The notes: a model not told the origin generated them from the letters alone. 64,000 nt of DNA from Aspidapion aeneum (GCA_963576565.1 OY755042.1:112273314-112337313), one strand, 5' to 3'; numbered from the stretch's first letter, positions 1-11,062 are shown. Numbers and translations: made by a program.

Positions 1-1
1 A

Positions 2-928
2 AAAGCACTAGAAGAGGGAAAAGTTTGTTCTGCAGTCTTTCTAGATGTAGCACAAGCATTTGAGAAGGTGTGGCATAAACGTCTTAATTTTAAACTAAAA
101 CGGTTCCTGCCAAAGCAATATTTGAATATTTTGGAATCATACATATCTGATAGACATTTCAGAGTAAAACAGGAAGATAAATTTAAGCAGGCATGCACCA
201 GGGTAGCGTACTTGGCCCTTATCTACACGTATTATATTATAGAAAAATCTATTGAAGAATGTATAGAAGAACTTCAGGATGCAGTCACCGAGGTTCACAG
301 TTGGACCACAAAGTGGCGAATAAAAATAAATGAAGCCAAATCAATTCATGTTAATTTTACAAACAAAAATATAAATTACATACAAATAGCAATTAACAAC
401 AGTCCCGTGCCATATTTAAATTAGGCAAAATATCTCGGTATCACACTTGATGCCAAATTGCACTGGAAAGCATATGTTAGGAAAAAAAGAAGAACTTGAG
501 ATAAGGTATAGAAAAATGAAATGGCTAATTGGAAGGTAGTCCAATTTAACAATTCATAATAAGTTACTGCTTTTTAGACAATTACTGAAACTAGAATGGA
601 CATTCAGGATAAAATATTAAGAAATGTTGTGAATGCATCTTGGTACGTTCGAAATAATTACCTTTATCGGGACCTAAAAATCGAAATTGTAGCAGAGACT
701 ATAAAAAGTACGCACAAAGTCATGAAGAAGACTTCATCGATATGTGAATGTGGAAGCAAGACTACAAAGAGTAAAGCCGTTTGAGCTAGTAAACTAAGTG
801 AAATACATGAAACAAAATAATGCTATAAACACAACACAATTATGGTGAGTTACAGACGAAACAAAGCGAGGAGAACTCTTGAGTGAACCCTAAGTTTAAA
901 TCTAACTTTTCTAGTAAATTAAGTTAAA
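2..928 (+). mobile_element. Jockey-type LINE fragment (copy a)
   Basis: Decayed 3' half of a non-LTR retrotransposon. In frame 2 the first 90 bases give a reverse-transcriptase motif A (FLDVAQAFEKVWH). A broken frame to about 424 covers the palm, and scattered pieces to 780 cover the C-terminal tail. Its sequence is shared with copies near 6226-7317, 48820-49350 and 55800-56628. Deletions and stops remove the YADD box. The copy is cut by the window edge. Assignment to the jockey clade rests on motif style only. Confidence 0.8.
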
Positions 929-1808
929 GCTGGACAAACTGCTCATCCTCCACTATCACTACTATTTTAAAGAACACCCACCTAATTTAAATTATGTAAT
1001 ATCTCACCACAACCAGGGATAGTATATCGTCTTTTGTTATTGTCTGTAGTTTGTAAATCATTAGTTTTTCTGTCTACTGGTCTCTCTTAATCGTGGGCGA
1101 AAAAGGATGGTATACCGAAAATAACAACGATTTTTAAATAAATGATGCCCACCCACGGATGTACAGTAAGGCATTCTTAGTTTTCGTTAAATCGACAGAC
1201 ATAGTGGTAAAAACTTCTTTTAGTTAAAACCTGTGATTTAAGTTTTTATTACCCAAATAAATTATTTTTATTAAAATTACAAAAAGCTGCAATTTGTGTG
1301 TCTAGCATACTAATGATAGAGTGGATTAAAAGCAGTATAATATGTAATCTCGTGCTACAGTAATTTTCTATAAATAAAATCTAATGTAATCCACAAGACG
1401 CCACATAAAAATAGTTATTTGACTAATTAAAGAAGATGCTACATCCGTGATGTTGTTTAAATAAATTAGAAAAAACAAACTTATTTTGTTCAAACCATGT
1501 TATTATTTAGTTAGTTATCATCGGGTTACGATTGTGATCTCATAGTAATTGATCATTGTCTTACATAAATTATTATTAGTTTCGCTATATAAATTTTTAT
1601 TTAAAAATATGCACGTCCCCAAGGATGAAGGGTTATCTTCTTTTTTTATTATTTGCTTTATTACCGATCATTCCGAGTTTTGTTATCTTTCTCGCATTTT
1701 TCTCTATCCCTTACTTTTCTTCTCCAACTCTTATGTTTCTTAAAACATTCGCTTTTGTAAGTGTTCATAATTTTCACCAATATGTTACTACCGTTTTCCT
1801 TTTCCTTT
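929..1808. other. AT-rich intergenic DNA, nothing recognised
   Basis: No coding frame or repeat boundary recognised. The short frames at 1549-1813 are low-complexity and hydrophobic with no family resemblance. Confidence 0.5.
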
Positions 1809-2730
1809 TCTAAAAGGGTTTCAGTACTGTTGACCATTTGTGGTAGAAGTCAAAAGGGGGTAACTCAGACTTTGCGACACATGAGTTACCCCCTTTTGAC
1901 TTCCTACCACGTTATTAACCATGCAAATCATAATAGAAGGAGCCAACGAATAAAACATTTCCTATATATTGCGATTATAGATTTTCGATACCATTGAGCA
2001 CTGGGCACTAAAAGCATTTTTAGTTAATAGCTAAATAGATCACACATACACAGACAATTTATATAGCGAAGCAACAACCAAACCAATTCGCATAAGAACA
2101 GGTATCAGACAGGGTGACACAATATCCCCTAAATATTCTAACCAGGCTCTAGAAGATATTTTTAGAAATTTAGATTGGGAAGAAGTAGGCATCATATAAG
2201 CGGACAATATTTGAACTACCTAATATATGCTGATGATATCGCCTTAATAACAGATAAGAAAGAAGAACTTATAATAATGCTGGAAGAACTGGAAACAGCA
2301 GCTAAAAATATAGGCTTGAGTATGAACTGGACCAAAACTAAAATATATGAAGATATCACGATCAGAATAAACCAAGAAAAAATAGAACAAGTAAAGAGAG
2401 GAATGAACAAAACAAACAAATTAATAAACTAAAAAAAGAAAACCAAACAGCTGAAATCAAGAGACGAATAAGATTGGCTGGGCAGCATTCGGTATATTAA
2501 GCCACATTAAAAGATTAAAAATACCCTGTGTACCTCAAAACAAAAATGTACAGCCAATGTATCCTTCCTGTACTTATCTATGGATATCGGACCTGGACAC
2601 TTAATGGAAAGACAAATGTTACATGTAAAACTAACCAAATAATACAAAAGTAAGGCATGTCAGAGCAAAAATAGCAAAATTAAAATGGAAATTTGCTGGT
2701 CATAATATCAGACAAAAAGACGATGTTTTT
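1809..2730 (+). mobile_element. RTE-like LINE fragment, central and 3' part (RTE-1)
   Basis: Reverse-transcriptase fragment. The intact catalytic YADD box is at 2226-2237 and is followed by the thumb region. Scattered C-terminal pieces (KLKWKFAGHNIRQ-type) extend to about 2725. The same family occurs at 4395-4962, 9025-9565, 21264-21446, 22582-23397 and 24555-25475. It is riddled with stops and interrupted by a small hairpin insertion at 1840-1910. The RTE label is inferred from the style of the endonuclease-RT family. Confidence 0.75.
1840..1910. repeat. 71-bp foldback insertion in the LINE
   Basis: Arms 1840-1867 and 1882-1910 pair over 28 bp with a single one-base bulge around a 14-nt loop. 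Sister LINE copies (around 4930 and 22955) lack it, so it is an insertion in this copy. No clear target duplication. Confidence 0.75.
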
Positions 2731-3160
2731 TGGCTTATTCTGAAAAATTGGATCTTATCTTTGACCAGTAAAAACACACACTAAATATGTTTTGTGAAGG
2801 TTGAGAAAAATATAATGGTTTTTAATAAGTGTTGTTTCTGTTTAGGGCTTTGCTATTGCAGTAATTTTATCTGAATTTAAGAGCGTTTAGAAATAAAACG
2901 CTTTTAAACTCGTGTGCAATTTCTAAATTATCGTGATTAGAACTTCATAAAACATTATTTCAATTACATGATTCCCTGATTGCGAGTACAGCAATTAAAT
3001 AAAGTAAATCTAATAATTATGTTGTTCAAATCGACTAGCGAGATTTCAATTCCATTGAACGAAATCATTTAGAGAATTGAACATTTCATCTCTACATACA
3101 TCACGGTTTTAATAGAAATATGGATTTATTGAAAATTAAATGTAATAATAATAGAGAAAC
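2731..3160. other. Non-coding, nothing recognised
   Basis: AT-rich sequence without a recognisable gene or complete repeat. Confidence 0.4.
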
Positions 3161-4394
3161 TAGACTCTAGGTAGTAGTAGTAGTAGTAGTGTGGGGTAGG
3201 CTCTAGGCCTGGCGACTAGGCACATGAAGCGCCCTTTTCGCCAACCCCCGGGCATCCCCCTACTGCGTCCTTCCCTCGCTAAGGAATCTGCCCGTCTTCT
3301 GTATAAAGGCCAGAATATCGGGCCACCTCAGATTCAGAAAGTCCTCCGTCTCAAAGGCCTCCTCTTCGAATACCTCTCTTCTTGCCTCCTTCTATGCTTC
3401 ACATGATGAGAGAAAATGCGCCGAGGTCTCGTCCTCGGCCCAACATCGCTCGCACGTCGCGTCCTCCTTCACTCTCATCTTTGCCAGGTGTCCTTGTAGG
3501 ACGCAGTGTCCGGTCAGGACTCCCACTATGGCTCCCACCTCTCTTCGTGTTCTACGGAGCAGCCAGTCCCTACGGGATTTGCTGTAGCCTGTCACATACT
3601 CCTTCGCCTGTCTGGCGTTTCCTGTGTTGGTCCACTCCCTTTGTATTTCTTTCTGGGTCCACTCTGTTAGGGCCGACTTCATTTGCCCTCTTGTGAGCCC
3701 CAGGAACGGTTCTGGCCCGACGCATTTCTGCTGGGATCCTCCCCTGGCGAGTCTGTCCGCTTTCTCGTTTCCGGGGACTCCCACGTGACCTGGGACCCAT
3801 ACGAGCTCTACCTCTCTTACGCCGGCCAATTCCTCAAGTGCATCCGCACACTCCTGCACCAAACCTGCGGACATGGTTGGTTTACACAGTGCTTTCAGCG
3901 CAGCTTGACTGTCTGAACAGATGCAGAGGCGTTTTCCTGTTTCGTTCCTAATTTCTTCCTCCCATGTTAACGCCAGTATAGCGTAAACCTCTGCCTGGAA
4001 GACTGTTGCATTGGATTCCAGCGGGTAGCTTTTTCCAATGCTCTTGCTTTCCACGTACACTCCTGCACCGGTCGAATTTCGGTCTGTCAGCCTTGATCCG
4101 TCTGTATAGCAGACCGTGGCGTCGCTAAGGAGTTCAACTCCGTCCTCCTTCCATGCATCCCTTGGTGGTATGGTTACACGGTATCTCCTTTTCTCCCTTA
4201 ACCGCTTTTCTGGCATCGCTAGCCTGTACGTCGATAAAGGAATCTCCTTTTCCGTCACAGTCGCGATCTCCGAATGTCATTTTTGTCCACCGCTCCTTCT
4301 CCACACGCCCGCGTCCCTTATCCTAAGGTATGCTGCCATCGCTTCCTTCTTTATCCAGGTGGACAGCGATGGGAGACCCATAGACTCTAGGTAG
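3161..4394 (-). mobile_element. RNase H-bearing LINE, 5'-truncated, with 14-bp target duplication
   Basis: Inserted antisense into RTE-1 sequence. The 14-mer TAGACTCTAGGTAG stands at 3161-3174 and 4381-4394. Other RTE-1 copies (21266 and 24575) contain the same site uninterrupted. The element's 3' end is on the left and ends in a (CTA)n tail, seen on the + strand as (TAG)n at about 3171-3189. It keeps the end of RT, an RNase H domain and a zinc knuckle. Base composition is GC-richer than the surroundings. The clade is probably I/R1-like and is not certain. Confidence 0.9.
3392..4258 (-). CDS. LINE ORF2 C-terminus: RNase H plus zinc knuckle
   Basis: 288-residue frame. An RNase H fold runs from about residue 48 to 175 with all four acidic residues in recognisable contexts: YTDGSR, FQAEVYAI, ICSDSQAALKAL and GNEKADRLAR. 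A CxxC..H....C knuckle (CERC...HFLSSC) follows near the C-terminus. A TAG at about 3389-3391 interrupts a frame that otherwise continues in family-like sequence to a second stop near 3260. Upstream, another stop separates it from the RT tail at about 4270-4380. RNase H would degrade the RNA strand during retrotransposition. As it stands this is a pseudogenised but very well preserved domain. Confidence 0.85.
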   Translation of the reverse strand: MTEKEIPLSTYRLAMPEKRLREKRRYRVTIPPRDAWKEDGVELLSDATVCYTDGSRLTDRNSTGAGVYVESKSIGKSYPLESNATVFQAEVYAILALTWEEEIRNETGKRLCICSDSQAALKALCKPTMSAGLVQECADALEELAGVREVELVWVPGHVGVPGNEKADRLARGGSQQKCVGPEPFLGLTRGQMKSALTEWTQKEIQREWTNTGNARQAKEYVTGYSKSRRDWLLRRTRREVGAIVGVLTGHCVLQGHLAKMRVKEDATCERCWAEDETSAHFLSSCEA

Positions 4395-4962
4395 ATGAAA
4401 TAATTTAAATATGAATGGCATAGAAAGTAACGTTAGAGAGGATAATATAAATATCACACAGCTATTCTATACAGAATTACACCAAACAAAAAGGGAACCA
4501 TCGGGAGAAACCATAAAGAAACTCCAAACAAAAATAAAGAACATAAACTCAGAACTACAACCCGAAATAAGTAAAGTGGAAATAAAGAGAGTATTAAAGA
4601 AAATGAAAAATAACAAATCACCTGGAAAAGACTGAGTAACGGCAGAAATGCTAAAGTACGGTGGTAAAACTGTAGTAAATACCTTCCATATTCCCCTCAA
4701 TAAAATACTAAATGAAAAGATGATCCCAAACAACTGGAAAGAGTCAGTAACCATTGTTCTACACAAGAAAGGCGATAGAGCTGACCTAAAAAACTATTAA
4801 CCTATAACTCTCCTCAATATAATTTATAAGCTTTTTACGAAAATATTAATAGATAGACTGACAAAAAAATTTGACGGATATCAATCAAAAGAACAAGCAG
4901 GCTTTAGAAAAGGTTTCAGTACAGTTGACCCACCTACTAACCATGAAAATCCTAATAGCGAG
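4395..4962 (+). mobile_element. RTE-1 LINE fragment, N-terminal RT region
   Basis: Encodes the linker and fingers of the RT with the conserved NNKSPGKD and KEQAGFRKGFSTVD-type blocks. Stops are present (for example after SPGKD near 4633). This is the continuation of the host copy that the RNase H LINE entered at 4381. Confidence 0.8.
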
Positions 4963-5503
4963 CCAGTTAAAAATATATTACTGCAATATTTTGCCCCAAG
5001 ATATGTCGTAATATAACTAAACATTCAAAGGAAATTCCAGCTACATATAACATTAGGATCGCTCTCAGAACAGCCAACTTTTTTTCGCAGACTAACAGTA
5101 CTTGGAGAGATAAACTGTTGTGAGTTGTGAGGATTTTGAAGAGGTTTTTGTACCTCTAGTTGTAGAAATGCCTAAACAAGAATCACACACAACATGCATT
5201 GTCCGTTTCAATTCGCTGGAACTTTATCCTGCTTGTAATTTTTTTACTCTGACCATCACGAAGTAATCTAATTTGTCCACACGCGTTTTTCTATTTATTT
5301 TGCTGGAAGTAATTTTCGTTGTGTGTTTGACAAATTTGTCGAAGAGATAAAAGCAATTACTTATTGTACTTTTAAGGGGCGTATTTAAACAGCTATTCGA
5401 AATGTTTTTGCGATAAATCTTTACGAGTTTTGGTTTAGCCGTATAACCGTTGTTCTATAAGAAAGAGGTAATTTGTGGTAATTTGATTGAAGTAATCAAT
5501 TTA
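4963..5503. other. Non-coding, nothing recognised
   Basis: AT-rich, no credible frame. It ends at the target duplication of the MITE at 5512. Confidence 0.4.
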
Positions 5504-5511
5504 ACATTACC

Positions 5512-5699
5512 CAAGCGCAGATTTGAGGGGGTAACGGGGTAATTACCCCCCTAGAAAAAAAATATGCACTTTTTCCTAATAAAATAATTAAAAGTAGGAA
5601 AATTACCCCCCCCCCTAGAAAAAAAAAATTATATTACAAAAAAAAAATTGTCGGCTATTATCCCCCCCCCCCCTAGATTTTGACCCAGATCCGCGCTTG
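5512..5699. mobile_element. hAT-type MITE with 8-bp target duplication
   Basis: Flanked by ACATTACC at 5504-5511 and 5700-5707. The ends are imperfect inverted repeats starting CAAGCGC and ending GCGCTTG. Inside, a C-run followed by CTAGAAAAAA or CTAGATTTT is repeated three times. Non-coding. Confidence 0.8.
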
Positions 5700-5806
5700 A
5701 CATTACCTCTTATCAGTGGCGGCTGATGACGTTATAAATTGGGGGGGGGTTAGAAATTTATATTACATTGAAAAGGAGATAATGGTGTAGTTTTTAGTTT
5801 ATTTGT

Positions 5807-6225
5807 TTATAGATAAAGTCTACTCGCCCTTCTTTTAAATGCGCAAAGTGCTCGGATTGGCACCAGTTCATGGCCCCGTAGAGCAATCTCAAAAATCCCA
5901 CAGAATTTTAAACAGTCTATTAACCCATTAAGTATATGTTTATTTTTTGCCACATTTTCATTATGTTCGGTAATGTTTTGCCTAAAGGTACTTTTCAATT
6001 GGCACCTAATATCAGTCTTGCCTAGCATAGAAAATTCTATGTGGTTATTTAAATAAGTGGCACCTACTTTGTGTCTTAAACTTTTCACTAAAGTGCTTGA
6101 TATCACACATTCCCTTTGCCACCCACGCAGGATCACTTCGTGGATTGTTGATAATAATTTTAAGGATTTTTAGGTCCGGTCTATGTTGCCCTAAAGATTT
6201 TATTTCAAGTTCATATGTCAACTTA
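5807..6225 (-). pseudogene. hAT/ZMYM1-like transposase fragment
   Basis: Two overlapping minus frames (6045-6272 and 5807-6136) join by a frameshift at about 6060-6080. Together they give a TTF-type zinc-finger region (DPAWVAKGMCDIKHF...) followed by a helical segment ending in the family hallmark ALRGHE near 5880. The hAT catalytic core is absent. The frame is cut at 6225 by the jockey insertion. The protein would have been a DNA-cutting transposase and is now dead. Confidence 0.75.
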
Positions 6226-7317
6226 AAACGGTTTCTGCCAAAACAATATTCGGATATTTTGGAATCATACATATCTGATAGACATTTTAGAGTAAAACAG
6301 GAAGACTCATACTCAAATTTAAGAGAAATTCAAGCAGGCGTGCCCCAGGGTAGCGTACTAGGCCCTTATCTATACTTATTATTCACTTGTGATATCCCAA
6401 ACCCAGAGAATTGTCACTTAGCCACATTTGCCGATGATACTGGTTTATTGACGGTAGAAAAATCTATTTAAAAATGCATAGAAAAACTTCAGGATGCAGT
6501 CACCCAAGTTCACAGTTGTACCACAAAGTGGCGAATAAAATTAAATGAAACCAAATCAATTCATGTTGATTTTACAAACAAAAATATAAATCACATACAA
6601 ATAACAATTAACAACATTCCAGTACCATATTCGAATCAGGCAAAATATCTAGGTATGACACTTGATGCCAAATTGCGCTGGAAAGCACATGTTAAGAAAA
6701 AAAAAGAAGAACTTGAGATAAGGTATAGAAAAATGAACTGGCTAATTGGAAGGAAGTCCAATTTAACAATTCATAATAAGTTACTGCTTTATAGACAAAT
6801 ACTGAAACCAGTATGGACATATGGTATTCAACTATGGGGTTGTGCTAAAGAGAGTAACATTCTAGTTGTACAGAGATTTCAAAATAAAGTATTAAGAAAC
6901 ATTGTGAATGCACCTTGGTGTATAGTGACCTTCATCGAAATAGTGACCTTCATCGAAATCTAAAAATTGAAACTGTAGCAGAGACTATAAAAAATTACGC
7001 AAAAAGCCATGAAGAAGACTCCATCGATATGTGAATGTAGAAGCAATTCATCTTCTAGACAATACTATGCTAGTTCGAAGACTAAAAAGATTGAAGCCGT
7101 TTGAGCTAGTAAACTAAGTGAATTACACATAAAACAAAATAATGCTATAAACCCAACACAATTGTGAGTTACAGACTAAACAAAGCGGGGAGAACTGTTG
7201 AGTGAACCCTAAGTTTAAATCTGACTTTTCTAGTAAATTAAGTTAAAACAAAATTGCTAATTAGTCTTACTGATTAGATTGTAATACAATAAACACAGTG
7301 TGTTTGACAAAAAAAAA
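6226..7317 (+). mobile_element. Jockey-type LINE, 5'-truncated, 13-bp target duplication (copy b)
   Basis: ATATGTCAACTTA is present at 6213-6225 and 7318-7330. The body encodes RT from the fingers through an intact FADD box (about 6428-6439), then the thumb and C-terminal tail (6655-6963), with stops. The 3' UTR ends with AATAAA near 7290 and an A-run. This is the best-preserved jockey copy here and dates after the hAT element that it splits. Confidence 0.9.
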
Positions 7318-7733
7318 ATATGTCAACTTATTTAAATTTGCACAGTTAATTATATAATCGACGGTATTTATTTCCATTCCATTCCAACTACTGGCCTACC
7401 CCAAATCAAAACAAACTCATACGACTTCACTAAGGATAGAACCGGCAACAAGTGGGAAGGGCAACGCATGTTTTCGCACGATGAATATACCCATACACCG
7501 CTGAAAAAACGGGTGAAATTGAAATCTTGCCTTGCGCGGTGCTGCCGGCTTGTAATTATTTACGCTAACAAAGTTTACCCAATTAATCGCTTTTTGTTAA
7601 CCATTGACTAAAAAAAAAGAACTAGACATGTCGTACGGAAAGATTTAACTTTTTTTAAATAAATCAATAAAAAATACTATTTGTTGTCTAGTTTTGGGAG
7701 GGCACTGCCCTGCCGCCATTGCCTCTTATAACC

Positions 7734-8105
7734 CCTGATTTATAAGTTGCTGTTCACGGTTGACGTTCACGGTTCACAGTTCGTAGACGGATTTTAGCAT
7801 TTATAGGTTGCCGCCTTCCGTTCGCAACCGTTCGGTAATAATAACCTAAAAAAATTGTTTTTTTCATAGTTTTTTTGTTTAAAATGGAGCCTCGGTTCGG
7901 TTCGGTTCGGTTCGGTTCGGTTTTCTGTCTTAACATTTGTCATAAACAAAAAAAAATAAAAGGAAAATACAAAAATAAACCAACTAAGTGTGACGTACGT
8001 GGCCGACTACGAATCTCTAACGGCGAAAGATAAAGATGAATTATCTCCAACAACAACAAGGCCGAACTTTGCCCAACTTTAACAAACGGCAACTTATAAA
8101 TCAGG
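7734..8105. repeat. Foldback/MITE with 17-bp perfect terminal inverted repeats
   Basis: CCTGATTTATAAGTTGC at 7734-7750 is exactly inverted at 8089-8105. It contains a (GGTTC)n pentanucleotide run at about 7892-7922. No coding content. The hAT element at 5714 sits immediately outside its left end. Confidence 0.65.
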
Positions 8106-8107
8106 AG

Positions 8108-8490
8108 TAATACTGAGAAGAATTTTTTTCATTGGATGTTCACGAGTTGGATCTTTTAAAGTGAAATTGTCAACAATAAAACCAACATGATCCTGAGATT
8201 TAAAACGGTTTTCATTAACGGTGTTTTTTATCAACTTTTTTGTGTAGAAATCACGTACAACTGATGAGGCTTCTTTTAAAGTGTTTAAAACTTCTAAAAT
8301 TGCGTAATCAACTTTTTCAATCTTGCCTGAATATAGAGATAAAGCCGTCTCACGTTCGTCGCATGCAGGTGGTCTTGTCGACTCTTCTTTGCGTTTTCGT
8401 CACTTTAAGAAAATCTGTTTTAACAAATAAGTCAAGCCAAATGAGCACACTTCTAGTTCTTGCATGCTATATTCTTGGAAAATTCGCAGT
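8108..8490 (-). pseudogene. Unidentified decayed coding fragment
   Basis: Reading the minus strand from about 8490 to 8108 gives roughly 125 codons of balanced, protein-like composition with a single TGA near 8403. Recognisable stretches include DERETALSLYSGKIEKVDYAILEV and SVVRDFYTKKLIKNTV. It is helical and charged, with no motif I can assign. It may be the tail of a DNA-transposon accessory protein. There is no start codon or splice context. Confidence 0.35.
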
Positions 8491-9024
8491 TTTTTGATCA
8501 AGCTTTAATTTATATATGGAAAGAACTAAAAGGATATTGCACAGTTTTTTCTTTTTTGTAAACCTGTGTTTTTTAAACTGTGTATTTGCATTTGTGCTAG
8601 TTTTAGTTTAGAATTTAAGTTTTTGAAGTGTAAACTTCTTTAGGCGCGTTTAGTAGTTTATGTGGGTAGTGAATTGAACTGAGGCGTAAGGCTCGGTTAT
8701 GTAACGCTCATTCGGGTAAAGTCGGCTCGAGTCGACTAACTGTGAGAGGAACATTCAGCGAGCGATATAATGATGCAGATGAAGGCCAGTATTATTAATT
8801 TCGCCTTGTTGAAGTTTACACTTTTACCGTGTGGTCTTAAGCACACACAATTTTTTTTTATTAATTAATTTGTATTCTAATTATTTTTTACATGTTTTAA
8901 CTTAATGACAATGATCAAGTTACCTAGGTGCTCCAATTTTCTAATTATAATTAACGTTAAACTAGCTTAGTGCTTAATTATAATAATATTGTTCTAAACT
9001 ATTTGAACTTGAATTTAAATACTT
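8491..9024. other. Non-coding with a short inverted repeat
   Basis: GTGTAAACTTC near 8627 is inverted as GAAGTTTACAC near 8812, so a roughly 190-bp MITE is possible. Otherwise nothing is recognised. Confidence 0.35.
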
Positions 9025-9565
9025 TTCAATCTATCTATCTATCTATAAAGCCTTCTTTAATCCATCTTTGGACATAGTTCTTCTCCAATATCTTCCACTC
9101 TTCTCTCTCTTCTCTTCGCGTGTTTCATCAAATCGTCCGCACATCTCATTTAGGGTCTTCCCTTACTTCTGCAGTTTACAATAAATTTGTTCCATCGATC
9201 GTCTTTCTGTCTGATATTATGACCGGCAAATTTCCATTTTAATTTTGCTACTTCTCCTCTGACATCCCTTGCTTTTGTTTTATTTCTTATCCATTCATTC
9301 CTTTTTCTATCTGTTAGCTTTTTAACATGTAACATTTGTTTTTCCATTGATTTTTTGGGCTTTTGTTACCTAATTCATTTTTGATTTTGTAAGTTTGTTG
9401 TGTTGTAAGTACAGGGAGGACACATTGGTTATGCACTTTGAGGTACTGAGGATATTTTTTGTTTTTTAATGTGTAGCTTAATTTACCAATTGCTGCCCAA
9501 GCCAATTTTACTCGTCTTTTTATTTCAGCTGTTTGGTTTTCTTTTTTTAGTTAAATAATTTGTCC
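9025..9565 (-). mobile_element. RTE-1 LINE C-terminal fragment
   Basis: Minus frames 9150-9347 and 9314-9505 give the family tail (IKRR..LAWAAIGKLSYTLKNKKYPQ, then KLKWKFAGHNIRQKDDRWNKFIVN), broken by frameshifts. The element's 3' end lies at the left in a (CTAT)n run at about 9030-9044. Confidence 0.8.
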
Positions 9566-9990
9566 CAAGTATATATATAATATATATATATATATATTTT
9601 TGACTTTTCTTTTTTCTTGAACCATATATTTTATATTTTTACTTTTGTTGGTTTCTTGGGGATGTGGTTCTAATAGAACTAGCAAATATGGATTCACATT
9701 TATTGACGTTTCGGACCAAAGACCTTCTTCAGAAACTAAAAAGAAAGGAAACAACGCTTTTGGATATTTGTTTTCTGAGCAATTATTTTTTAGAGAAAAA
9801 CTATAAATTAAACTAAATAATTAAAACACAAATAAAAATAAAAATTACTCACATTTTCACACTACATTATGTCAAAATCCGTTTTAAAAAGACAGTCACA
9901 CTTTTTACACGAAAAACACTTTCAAAAATAAATACAAACAAATAACACGCATAGGAAGACTCTTAGTTTGCTAAAATAGTAGTTTACCTA
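9566..9990. other. (TA)n run and possible Penelope-like terminal repeat
   Basis: A (TA)n microsatellite lies at about 9570-9597. At about 9700-9745 is a GACGTTTCGG...CTTCTTCAG block of the type common in arthropod dispersed repeats. No coding frame. Confidence 0.35.
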
Positions 9991-10728
9991 ACTAGTGCGG
10001 AAAGTGCCTCTTTTCCACACGCGATTGCAGATGGCCAAACGACGCGATAGCGGAGTTTGGCCAGCAATCAAGTGCGGAAAAGACACTTTACGCACGAGTT
10101 AGGTACACTATTTTTTCTATAAGCGTGAGGAAAAAACTAAAAATTAATCAGAAAATTATTTATATTCAAAACGTTTTAATCAAATCAATTATTATTATTC
10201 ACATTCTAGCGGCTTCTAGAACTGACTGGGGTAGATCTTCGTCCGAAGAATTCATTGAAAATCTGATTTTTTTGTTTGAAAAATTCAAAAGACGCTTGTA
10301 TCTGCAAAATTGGCTTTGTTTTGACAGTTTGTTTGTACTTTGTTGCTATGGTGATTTAAGATGCCAAATCTAAAACCACTAGTGTTCATTGTTGTTTGAC
10401 ATTGACAATGACGATATTTATACCGGGGAGGTTTAAAACTTATAATTTGAACCTATTTTACTGAAAACTTTATTTTATCGAAAATATTGAAAATATAGCA
10501 GAATTTTAGTCAATTTGAATATTTTTAGGATATTTCGTGTGCTAGGAAAGATACAAATGTATTTTGAACGGTCTAAATGTTATAGAACACCTCAAAATCG
10601 TAACAAATTTACTTTTCCGCACTAGCACAGAAAAAATATTTTTCCGCACTAGTGCGGAAAAGTGGCACTTTCCACACTAAAATGCGTGCGGAAAAGTGGA
10701 CTTTTCCGCACGCTTATAGAAAAAAATA
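9991..10728. repeat. MITE cluster with TTTTCCGCAC motifs
   Basis: TTTTTTCTATAAGCGTG (about 10110-10126) is inverted at about 10710-10727, defining an element of about 620 bp. Variants of a CCGCACTAGTGCGG palindrome recur at 9997, 10618, 10640 and 10687, both outside and inside the element. Non-coding. Confidence 0.6.
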
Positions 10729-10760
10729 TTTTCATTTTAATTTTTGTTTGAACAGCCAAT

Positions 10761-10780
10761 GTGTGTGTGTGTGTGTGTGT
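10761..10780. repeat. (GT)10 microsatellite
   Basis: Uninterrupted dinucleotide run. Confidence 0.95.
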
Positions 10781-11062
10781 TGTGGAAGGTATATTGATAA
10801 GTTTTTTGTTCTATCTTATAATTTTACTTTTTTTGTTTTTGTTATGTATGTTTTAAGCAATAATATATATTATGTTTTGGTGGGTTTGAGTTTGGTTAGA
10901 AAGAGTGTTATTTTTTTGGTAATAAGTTAAAATATATTGGATTTAGTTGTTTTATGTCAGTCCGTGCGTTGACACAGTTATCACTTTTTTGTATTAAAAT
11001 CATTTCCAAAAACTCTCGTTTATATATACATATATTTTAAAAAAATCTACTAGGGCCTGGTT

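Larger units (their letters stand above)
5714..7721 (-). mobile_element. hAT element (ZMYM1-like) with 8-bp target duplication, split by a jockey LINE
   Basis: CCTCTTAT stands at 5706-5713 and 7722-7729. The termini are inverted: CAGTGGCGGC at the left and GCCGCCATTG at the right. The minus strand carries transposase remnants at 5807-6225 and probably just beyond the LINE at 7331-7420. Without the LINE the element is about 0.9 kb, so it is internally deleted. Confidence 0.85.

Noticed and set aside
1549..1997. Hydrophobic small ORFs as membrane peptides
   Set aside because: T-rich DNA in any frame gives Phe/Leu/Ile-rich frames. There is no conservation between frames and no context.
3570..3916. 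ORFs opposite or out of frame to the RNase H region
   Set aside because: Shadows of a GC-richer real coding frame.
7892..7922. (GGTTC)n as an internal telomeric repeat
   Set aside because: The insect telomere unit is TTAGG (TCAGG in some beetles). This short pentamer run does not match.
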